Assembly: GCA_958295665.1 (NCBI GenBank) | Contig: OY282560.1 | Span: 97,999,930 to 98,063,929, forward strand | Origin: Tipula vernalis | Taxonomy: Eukaryota > Arthropoda > Insecta > Diptera > Tipulidae | DNA: 64,000 bases | Reading direction: 5' to 3' | Shown here: one piece after another, positions 11,943 through 23,900 of the stretch | How positions within the stretch are numbered: the first letter of the stretch is position 1 | Layout: each line of letters begins with the position of its first letter | Notes under the pieces: model-generated | Databases searched by the model: none | What the model saw: only the letters and a program-made list of their open reading frames with translations | What the model was told of the DNA's origin: nothing | Made by a program: the position numbers and the translations under genes

Positions 11943-14900
11943 CTAGAGAACGAATAATTATAAATTAGTATCATGCCGCTCCAAATTAATTCTGCATAAA
12001 TGCATTGGTTATACTTACTTTTAAGAACTTCTTTACCCCAACCAGTTGAAATACATTCCTCATCTTCTACCTCTGCTTGCCACAATGGATCTTCAATACA
12101 AATTGGTTGAATATGTGTATCGAATTTGAGACGATCTTCTAAATGTAAAATGGCAACATCATAGTCTTTACTATTTGCTTTCCATCTTGGCTCAATCGTA
12201 ACATTCTTGACACGAACAATTTGGAATGTTTTTGGTTCCTCATCTACTCCCAAACGCCATTCACCTCCCTTAATCATGATATCGGTTGGTGGATATTTGT
12301 GTACACAACTGGCTGATGTAATAACGGCATCATCGGCGATAATTGAACCACCACAGATTAGAGAACGTTTTGAGTCGAGCAACACCATTGCTTGCCATGG
12401 GATTTCACCGAAACCGGTATCAATTGGTCCAGCTCCTCGTGGTTGTGATCTCTGTAAATTACAAATAGATAAAAAAAATTTGTTTTTAGTTTAAATTTTA
12501 ATAAAATCATTTGCTATATTCTGCAGCTTACTCTATCTCTGTAGACGGGTTGGCATGTTCCGTATGTTCCTTGTGGCACATATTGACCATCATTCTTGTT
12601 AACATATGATCCCGAATTCTTATTTGGTTTATAGCTACCATCGTCGAAACCAAGAATTTCAGCATTATAAAAACCTAATTGACCTACTGGCCATGGATCA
12701 ACATAGTCTGGATCACGACAACAGCTGCCAATAAAGTTTTCTTCTGCGTTGCGACACGCCGTTACCGGGACACGGAATATTGCTTGTTCTGGTGTTAAAA
12801 TAACCGGTGTCTTAGACATAACACCCTCCCGTGTACAAAATTCACTGCGAACACATTTTAAGGCGGCCGCACATCCTGCTGGTGGTGGTACATATTGATC
12901 AACCTGATTATTGGGTAGGACATTTATTGGAATTTCATTGGTGCCGCCCGTTTCTTGATTGGGGAAATTTGGCTCTTGGCCTCCTTTCGTTGGTGCCAAC
13001 ACATTTGGTCGATTATTTGATGGGGCACCTTGATTATCTTTATTCGGTGGTACATAACCTTGGCCTTGGAATGCTGGCGGTTGTGTTGGTCGATTACCAG
13101 CCTTTACTGGATTACGATTTTTATCCTTATCGGCTGGTTCGATATATGTATTTGGATTTGGACGTGATTCAGCTTGTGGCAAATATTCACGATTTGGTAA
13201 ATTTACATTCGGTTGTGGTATAATTTCGGGTAAACGGCAACATACTTCGGGCGCATAACATTTATCGACCTTAAAATTAATTAAAAAAAACAAAAAAATT
13301 AATTATTTGTTATTTATTTAGCAATTAATTTTTTTTTTTTTTGTAAATGCGCGCTTTAAACCTTCCAAAGTGCTAAGTATTGTTTGTACAAAAAAAAAAA
13401 AAAAAAAAATTTAATGGGTGAGAAATTTTCATTTCTCTTGTATGAGATCACACGAATTCATGATCACTCTCGCGCGCGCGCGCGCGCGCTCTATTATGAA
13501 ATTGTTATTTTGTGCACTATAGGAAATTGTGCACTGGGAAAATTTTTTTGTTTTTGACTTGTTGTGATTGAAATGACATTTAAATACTTGTTGCTTCAGA
13601 TTTATAAAAAAATATTTGACCTATTCACGTACACCATAAAGACAACAACAAAAAATTGTTACGTGATTTTGTAAATCATTAAAATACGCGACATCGAATA
13701 CCAAACCACTTAAGAAGATGCTTAAGAATAGATCTTGTTTTTCGCGTTTTTTTGCTTTTTTTTTTGTTGTTTTCATTAAGGTGACGGTTTATTTAAAGGT
13801 GACGCCATCTCATAAAAATTTCTAACATTTAAATATTTGGTTTTTTATTTTTTTTGATCGCGTCTAAATTCAATGTCATGTACATAAAATAATATATGAT
13901 TCGATCTCGATCGATTTAAAGATTTAGCACGTGTCAAAACGTATTAAATTTAACAGTTATTATGTTGTTATCGCGTCTAATAATATAAATTATGATCGAC
14001 ATAGTTTTAGTTCCTGGAGCAGTGATCAGACGGTTATTTAACTTTATATTCAACTTTATGTCAACAAACTTAAAATTTATTTTTAATTAATAAATAATTA
14101 ATAATTTTTTTTGTAGATGTGACGAAATATTTTGTATGGTTTAGAATCTAGATCAATATCCAGTTTGATCATGATCTTCAAAGTTTATTTATACAATAAC
14201 CTTTACGTATAAATATGTTAAGTAGCAATTCTGGTCATACTGGATCGGTTGGCGAAAAATTTTAATTTGGTGATGGCATTATGATAAAACCAAATATTTC
14301 AACTTCAAATGATTATGTATATAATAGCTACACCCGGATTTAAGATCGCAAAAATCGATACACGCAAAATAGGTTAATTTAAAACTGCATATTTAAATTA
14401 GTGCGTTTGATTTTGGTTGTTTTTGTATTTTTCGGCGACATTTGTATAACAACTTTCTTTACAAGCCGCGTGTCCTCGCATTGGAGATCACAACGATATT
14501 CAAGTCAAGATTGTTTTAGTTATGCGAGGTTATACAACTGAAGTGATTTACTCGTGTATGTAGATCATGATGACGTATCAGAATTATTTGTAACTATGTG
14601 AATTAATTATGCACTTACGACTAATTTAGTTCTTATTGTATGCAAATTTTTTTTTTTATGGTAATTACCGTTAACATATCACATCAATCTTTATACATAT
14701 ACAATGCGTATACATAATATTCTTTAAAATGGTTTTCTAAATTATGTAATTCGTTTCGTTATGTAATAATTTTGTGTATACATACATAAGTAAATAACAC
14801 ATAATGGAAGGTCGTGACAGATATTTATCTCAAACATGAATAAGTTAATTAAGCGCGCGCGGTAATTATTGATTTCTGTGTTTGGGTCAATTTAGTGTTG

Positions 14901-17900
14901 TTGCGACCTTTAAACTTATGTTCTGTTGATAGATTGTGATTTAATCGATTTGTTCAAATGAATCTTGATATTTAGGAATTTTTGAGCATTTATAAGTTTA
15001 AACTTGCTAATTTTAGCAAACTAAAATTTAACAAAATACTTCAAGAAATTTGTTTGATATTGAATTTTAAAAGGTCACAGATTATAAAAATCAAATTTCC
15101 CAGAAGTTGAGAATTTCACCTGTTTCCGTATTAAAATTTAGAACCAATAAAAATTGGATACATATCGAAATGGGAATTAGACCAATTTTCATGTAAAGTT
15201 TTGATTATTTTTGGAATTGGTTTGAAATTGTAGAATTTTTGTCACCCTTATTAGAAATTTGGTTAAGAATTGATGCATTTTTAGAGTCTACAAAATTTAT
15301 AAAAATTTATGGATCATCGGGGATTTTTTAGAGAAATTTCGGTCATAATGAGTACTTTATAAAACCTTCCATGAAGTATCGGAATTATTTAGGAAATTTA
15401 GCAAATTTTCTAAATTTTATTTGGGTTTAGATTTCAAAATTAAATTTATATCAAATATTTTGAGATTTGAAATAAATTTAGAAAAAATTGGAATTAATTA
15501 GCAAAATTTCATTCTGAAAATTCATGTAAAATTTAGCACAGAGTTTGTGATAATAAGCGACGTTCAATACAAATTTCATAATTCAATTTCCAATTTCTCT
15601 CAGTTTTAAATTTTGATTTTCAGAAAAAATTGAGAATTTTCTAAAATTGTTAAGGTATTTGGAATGAACATGAATAATCATGTTTAAATTTAATTCCAAA
15701 ATGTATGAAATTCAAATTTTTAGAATTTTAATATTTCGGATTTCAATTAAATTCTGAAAATTCATGTATTGGGAAATCCGTAAAATTTCTGACATACTTA
15801 AAAATGTCAAAGAATTGGTTCAAAACTAGAAGGAATAAAACGTCTAAAATAGAAACTAATTAGTTCTAAATAGTTTCACATAGTTTGCTAATTTTTGATT
15901 TCAACAAGAAATTTTGAATATTTCCAAAATTTCACTATTATTGAAGTTTTTAATTTCGAATTTCCCCAAAATTACCCAATTCCGAATTTAAAGTATTTTA
16001 ATAAAGATATTAAATTTTGAAAAAATAAAAATCTGTAAGACAGTCCATATAAAATTCAGAATTTAATGAATTGAGCTAAAAGTGGCTTGAAAATTTATAA
16101 AACAGATGTCATTTCCAATGGTCGGAAATTCGGGTTTATTAGAGGAACCTGTAATTTACCACAATATTGAAAGTCATAAAAATTGTGATTCAACGACTAA
16201 ATTGGATGACTAAATTGTTTTTTATTCTAGCAAATTTTAATCATATTCGGATCAATCAGATCAATTCAGATTAATTCAAGCAGTTCACAGTTTTTGTAAA
16301 CTTTAAAAGAAATTTTTAGACTTTTAGATAATCAGTTTTTAGAAATTGGTAGATCTGACTAATTTTCTAAATTTTGTTTGGGTTTAGATTTCAAAATTAA
16401 ATTTAAATCAAATATTTTAAAATTTAAAATAAATTTGGAAAAAATTGGAATTAATTAGGAAAATTTAGTAGACCATACGAAATTTTGAATATTTTTCGCA
16501 TTCAAAATTAATTAATTGTTACCTAATTGGTGAAGTTAAATTTGAACAAATTTTCCGAATTTAACACATTAAATATAAAAATTTGCGTATAAAATTCAGA
16601 ATTTCTTCAATTTTCATTTTAAAATCTACCATTGTTTAAAAATAAAGGAAAATACTTTGGTCTTAAGGCCTAAGGTGGTTTGAAATGTTTCTAATTTTGA
16701 TTTGCGATAAAAATTTGAAAAGCTTATTAAATTCTAGCAAATTTTAATCATTATTGCATGGACAATAAAAAATTGAGCACAGATTAGTTCAAAAAATACA
16801 GAGTTTGTGAAAATAAGCGACGTTCAATATAAATTTCAAGATTCAATTTCCAATTTTTCTAAGTTTTCAATTTTGATTTCCAGAATAAATTGAGAATTAT
16901 CTAAAATATTTAAGAAATTTGAAATGAACATGATTAATCGTGTTTTACTTTAATTCCAAAATGTATGAAATTCAAATTTTCTGAATTTTAATATTTCGGA
17001 TTTCCATCAAATTCTGAAAGTTGACGTATTTTTGAATTTTATTTTTACCGTTCCATAATTAAGGAAATCCGTAGAATTTCTGAAAACTAGAAGGAATAAA
17101 ACGTCTAAAATAGAAACTAATTAGTTCTAAATAGTTTCATAAAGTTTGCTAATTTTTGAGTTCAGCAAGAAATATCGAATTTCCCCAAAATTATCCAATT
17201 CCGAATTTCAAGTATTTTAATAAACATATTAAGTTTTGAAAAAATAAAAATCTGTAAGATAGGCCATATAAAATTCAGAATTTAATGAATAGAGCTAAAA
17301 GTGGCTTGTAAATTTATAAAACAAAAGTCATTTACAATGGTCGAGGACTTCAGCATTTTAGGGTAATTAAGGAAATGACCAACATTTTTATGAAATTCGG
17401 GTGTTACATTACAGGTTCCTCAACCTGTAATTTAACACAATATTGAAAGTCATAAAAATTTTGATTCGACGACTAAATTGGATGACTAAATTTTTTATTA
17501 TTCTAGCAAATTTTAATCATATTCAGGTGGATAATACAAAATTAACAAAGATTAATTAAGCAATTCACAGTTCTTGTAAACTTTAAAAGACATTTTTAGA
17601 CTTTTAGATAAGCAGAAATTGAAGAAATTCATAAATTTGTACATACAGTTTTTAGAAATTTGTAGATCTGAATAATTTTCTAAATTTTGTGTGGGCTTAA
17701 ATTTGAAATTCAAATATTTTAAAATTTAAAATAAATTTGCAAAAAATTGGAATTAATTAGGAATATTTAGCAGACCATATGTAATTTTGAATATTTATCG
17801 CATTCAATTGTTGAAGTTTTTACCGTTGAATTTCTCTAAAATGGACAAATTTTCGGAATTTAACATTTAAAATATAAAAATTTGCGTATAAAATCAGAAT

Positions 17901-20900
17901 TTCTTGAATTTTCATTTTAAAATCTAAAATCTAAAATCGTATGTAATTCAAATTTTCAAAATTTTAATATTTCGGATTTCTATCAAATTCTGAAAATTCA
18001 TGTACATATTTTGACCGCTACATGGAAACTGGAAGGCATAAAACGTCTAAAATAGAAACTAATTAGTTGTTAATCCTTATACCCTTAATTATACTTTTAT
18101 TTCCTTAATTTTTGATTTCAGCACGAAATTTTGAATATTTCCAAAATTTCATCCCCAAAATTATAAAATTCCGAATTTTAAGTATTTTAATATCTAAAAA
18201 GTTCTGAAAATATTAAAAAAAAATGTCTGTCTCTAAGAGAGTCCACATAAATTTCAGAATTGGGAAATTTAAGGATTCATTCGAAATTTCGGAGCTAAAA
18301 GTGGCTTGAAAATTCATAAAATAAAAATCATTTAGAACGGTTGAGGACTTCAGCCTTTTAGAGTAATAAACTCTATTAAGGAAATGACAATATTTTTTAC
18401 GAAATTCTGGTTTGCTAAGAGAATCTGTAATTTATCAAAATGATGAAAACCAAAAAATTTTGATTCGACGACAAAATTTGATGACTAAATTTTTTTGAGA
18501 CTAAATAAGCGACATTGGATATAAATTTCTAAATTCAGTTTCTAATTACTATATTTTATAATCTTAGGATTTTGGAAATTTTTAAAGTTGTTTGTTTACT
18601 TTTACATATACATACATCATAGCTGCTTAAATTTTAACTAGAAATTTATTTGAAACTGTGAAATTTGAGACATGCGTTGTATAATTTTCAAATTTTATAA
18701 GGTAAAATATCGGTGCTTGTACAGATTTTTTATTTGCTGTGGATTTTTATAAAATTCTAGGCGTAATTTTTCAAAATTTGATTATTAAATTTTCATTTCT
18801 GAAAATTTCTTAAGAACAACGCTTTTCTGAAAAACAATCATTTATAAAGCCAGGAATTTAGTCATTATGTGCACTAAATTTGGTTGAAAAATTCAGCGAC
18901 AAAAATGCAAATTTCGAAATTCATTTCAATCAGATTTGATTTCTGGAGCAGAATCTTAAATATTAACGTCCAGAAGAAATGGGAATTAACATTTTTAAAA
19001 CATTTCGAAGAAAGAGGCGACCACAAAATTTAGCAAATTTTCAGAATTTTAATATTTCGGATTACAATTAAATGGGAAATCCGTAAAATTTCTGACATAC
19101 TTAAAAATGTCGAAAAATTGATTCAAAACAAGAAAGAATAGAACGTCTAAAATAGAAACTAATTAGTTCTAAATAGTTTCACAGAGTTTGCTCAATTTTT
19201 GATTTCAGCAAGAAATTTTGACTATTTCCAAAATTTCACTAATTATTGTAGTTGTTCATTCCGAATTTTTCCAAAATAATGCAATTCCGAAATCTGTAAG
19301 ACAGTCCGTATAAAATTTAGAATTTAATGAATACACATATATAAAATTTAGGGATTCATTCGAAATTTCAGAATTAAAAGTGTCTTGAAAATTTATAAAA
19401 GAGAAGTCATTTCAAATGGTCGAGGACTTCAGCCTTTTAGAGTAATAAATTCTATTAAGGAAATGACTAACATTTTCTGTAATTTATCACAAAATTGAAA
19501 ATCATAAAAATTTTGATTCGACGACTAAATTTTTTATTATTCTAGCAAATTTTAATCATAATCGGGTGGATAATACAAAATTTTTTTTGGAAATTTTAAA
19601 AGAAATTTTTAGACTTTTAGATAAACAGAAATTGAAGAAATTCATAAATTTTTACAGACAATTTTTAGACATTGGTAGATCTGAACTGCGTTCACTAATT
19701 TAGGAAGTTCATATTATTTAATAGTACATCGTGAAATTTTAAGATCTTCACACTAGATTAATACGATTGCGAATTAAAGTCGTAATTTTTTTTATGGGGA
19801 TACGATGAATTTAAAACTTTTTAAAAAATAATTCGAAACACATTAGTTAACAAATAGTTTGACAAAGTTGGCAGTTGCCTATTTCCAGAAAATTTGTACA
19901 TTTAGTGAAATTGTCGTTTTTAATTTCGGATTTCTCCAAAAATTCTGTAATTTAATGGATTTTGAAATATCCAGAATTTGAAACCCAGATTGAAGTGAAA
20001 TTTGACAAATCTTTTGAAATTGGAGAAATTTGAGACATGCGTTGAATTATTTTCAAATTTCATAAGGTAAAATATCGTTGTTTGTACAGATTTTATTTGT
20101 GCTGAGGATTTTCATAAAATTCTAGGAGTACTAGAAATTTCGTATATACCTAAATGTTGCTAAAAAATCTTTTCTAAAAAACAATCATTTATAAAACCAG
20201 GAATTTAGTCATTTAGTGCATTTAGTGGTTGAGAAATTCAGCGACAAAAATACAAATTTAGAAATTCATTTCAATCAGATTTGTTTTCTGGAGCAGAAAT
20301 TTAAATATTAACGTCCAGAAGAAATAGGAATTAAGGCGACCACGAAATTACTGAGAATTTTTGGCATATTTTTCTAAAAAATTTGATCTTTGGAATTGAA
20401 ATACCGAAATATTGGGCTGTCTAATTTAAAATTTAGAATTCAGGAGAAGCTAAAAAATAATAAAATTTAAGAAATGTACAGAACGTTGAATTTTGAAAAA
20501 GTACAATGGGAAATTATGAGTGTATCCAAAATTGTATATATTCCACAAAATTCGGAAATTTCACCAAACATTTAGAAATTATCAAAAATTCTGATTAGAG
20601 TCATCCAAATCATGATGATCTTGATTCCTGGTTTGAGGGTTCGCATATATTTCAAATTAAAAGAGTTACTCAAACTTATCGGAACAAATTTTCAGAGATT
20701 TCTTAATCAAATCTATTTTTTGAAGATTTAGGCGTTGTTTGACGAAATTATTCTGACTGAAAGCGGTCAACACTTTTAAGAAATATTCTCGAATTTAGAG
20801 AATGTTCAAAGTTTTATTAATATTTTTCCTAAATTCTAAAAATTGAAACATTTATGGGCATATTTTCAAAAGTTGTGAGAATCTTACTTGAATAATTTAA

Positions 20901-23900
20901 AAACATAAATTCAGGATTGAGGAATGGTGGTAAAGCCCAATATTTGAATGAGTAAATACTTTACCTCAAAATTTAACGGAATTTACAGAGTTTGGGTACT
21001 TGTTCTTAATTTTGAATTTTAATAAAATGCTAAGCACATTTTAATAAACAATGAGAACTCCATTCATAATAATGTTAGAAAATTTAGCGTTTTGTTTGGT
21101 GAAATTGTGTGGAAAGCACAAAATTTAGGCTGAGCTACAGTTTGTAAATTCTAAACAGCAAATTTCAAGAATTTTGCAATGAGATAATTTTAAATTTCAC
21201 ATCATACTTTGAAAATTACTAACTGAAACCTGGTTTCTAAAAACCATTAAATTTTAAAAGTCGACCAAAAATTGTATCTAATTTCAGGAATATTAATGAA
21301 AATTCGCGAAATTGTTGCAATTTTTAAAAATCAAAAATTTTAAATTTTTTGTGACATATTTTTACAACTTCGCAAATAGAGCCAAATTCTAGATTTGAAT
21401 CAGATTAGTTGATAGATTCCGAGAAAAAGATTTTCTGTTATCGCGATAATCATATCAAAATAAACTAATTCTATCACACAACTAGATGCGAAATCGCCTT
21501 GTGACAGAATGAAAAATATAACCACGTTATCTCGAATTCGCCATTATCTTAGACAAATAACACTACTAAGGGATTGTAGCGATCCTTTTACTAATCCCGA
21601 CGCCAAATTTCGCGAATTAGTTAGATTCCAATAAAGAGATTTGTATGCTTGTAAGCGAATCACTAAAGATTCCATCGAGTAATAATTTTATTTCAGCTTT
21701 AATTTCTGTCACAAGAAAATTTGACGTTTAATCTCACAAATGCAAAAATCTCGTTTAGTACAAAATCCCATCTCACCAGCCAATTTTCCTAAAATTTAAG
21801 TTTTCAGAATTGGGTTTATGTAACTTCAATATTTCTCTACCAAAAATTGAACGAAAAATACAAAATTGTGAATACATAAATATATTTTGATCGTATAAAA
21901 TGGTAAAATGTTAAAAATTTTCAAAATTCAGAATTATATTACACAAAATTACTAATGCGATCGAAATTAAAAACAAATTGGAGACTTAAATCGGTGTCTT
22001 CACTAAGTCTACACGTATTTATTATGTAAGCAACTCGTACGCGCCATATAGCATGTCATATGACAAAAATTTGTATTTTGTCAAATTTAAACAATTTTCG
22101 TCTATAATTCGAAATTAATTAATTAGAAATTAACAAATTAAAATTTAGATCCGATTTATTAAGTCATATAGCAAAATCTTAAGCAAAATATACAGATTAT
22201 GTAAGATTCATTCCAAATCGGTTACCAATTCTATATCTTGAAATATGAAATGACGATCACTCTTGTGACGCTTATCGTGCAGACCAAATTAAGATTGTGG
22301 TAAGAACATATAAAAACCGGTCGCCAATGGTGAGTCTAACATCATATTTGTTTAAATAATTTGTGCGACAATGCTTAACCATTAACACTAAGTGAGGTCA
22401 CATATACATACATACGTATATAGACTCAGACTTCAACAAAATGTTAATATGTATAAATTAAAATTTAATTATTTCAAAAATATAATTGTCATCCATTATA
22501 TTACGTAATGCAAATTATTTAAGTTGTACGGTTATGTGCATGTATGCGATGCTGCGCGTATACATTTTTTTAAATAAGATGTCGTAATCTAGGAACTATA
22601 TTAATTATAATTAGGCAAATCGGCTACGACATTGGAATTTTATGTCGAAATTGACAAATTTTTAAATATCTAATTAATCAAATTAACATTTAAGTGTAAA
22701 TTGGCACGCGCTACCGTGTATATGCACGCACGACAAGGATGTTCATCGACCTTTTAATGTTTTTTTGTTTTTTTTATCTCCTCCTTATTGGGTTATTATT
22801 ATATATTAATATAACAATAAAACGGCGATATATCCATTATATAAAACTTATGAAAATTAAGCAATCTTAATCATAAACAACAAGATATTGTGTATGATGA
22901 TGATATAAAGAAGATGCGCGAAATGAATTTCTTTTTTTTGTTTTCTTTTGGTATACGCGGCGGTGGTGGTTTGTTATTTAACGCGAGAATTATGTAATTT
23001 CGCGCTAACATTATATAAGTCAAATGTATGTATGTGTGCATAAGCATATATGTTATATAAAATATGTGACCTTGATGATTATATGATTTATTTGTTTTAT
23101 TCAACTTACCAATGATCCTTGATCGTAGAGTATATTTTGTGGGGCCCGATTGCTAATAACACCGTTAACACATAAATCAGGTGAAACACATTTTTGATTT
23201 TTATATTGGCCACATGGTACGGTTTGTGGTCTTGGTGGTGATGGTGGTGGTGGTCGTACAATTGGTACAGTTGGTGGACCTGTTGGTATTGGTGGTGGTG
23301 GTGGACGTGGTGTAAGTGGATAAGTTGGTGGAAGTGGTGGTGGTGGTGGACGTGGTGTAAGTGGATATGTTGGTGGACGTGGTGGTGGTGGTGGTGGGCT
23401 TGGTGTAAGTGGATATGTTGGTGGACGTGGTGCTGGAGTTTGTGGTGGGGTTGGTGGTGGTCCACGAACTGGTGGACGTGGTGCTGGAGTTTGTGGTAGG
23501 GTTGGTGGTGGTCCACGAACTGGTGGTCGTGTTGGTGGTTGGGTTGGTGCTGGTGTCTGTGTTACACGACAACATACTTCTACACCAACTTTACAATTTT
23601 GATTCTGTAAAACAATAACAATAAAAATATAAAAAATAAGGAAATTTTCTAATTCATTGCAAAATCGTGACTAGCTATACAACACGGTATACAACTGACA
23701 ACAACAACAATTTTGCAATAAAATAAATTTTTTTTGCCGTTTATATAACTGAGGATGTTTATTATTATGGTTATTATGTAAATATGAGTTGGTATATTGT
23801 ATAAAAATAAATAAATTTAATTCGAATTGAATGAGCCTCTTTAAAAGTCATAAAAAATAAACAACAAGTTGATTTTTTTTTTGCTTACCTGATTTGTAAG

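Larger units (their letters stand above)
13270..23109 (-). other. scaf: Intron 2 of the scaf-like gene (9840 bp)
   Basis: Bordered by GTAAGT (donor at 23109-23108) and TTTTAAG (acceptor). It contains no recognisable gene. It is AT-rich, with homopolymer A/T runs, a CG dinucleotide tract (13471-13489) and a long stretch (about 14990-20650) of degenerate kilobase-scale repeats described separately. The other introns are short: 23605-23888, 12452-12531 and 11943-12018. A single very long intron would be a natural place for enhancers, but no specific site is evident to me. Confidence 0.8.

Noticed and set aside
11527..12451. Active trypsin-like protease
   Set aside because: Two of three catalytic residues are replaced (Ser896, Asp1040), so only a homologue function is tenable.
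23106..23618. His-rich, Thr-rich and Val/Leu-rich open frames over exon 2
   Set aside because: They are shadows of the Pro-rich repeat coding in the frame that continues the clip domains with proper splice sites.
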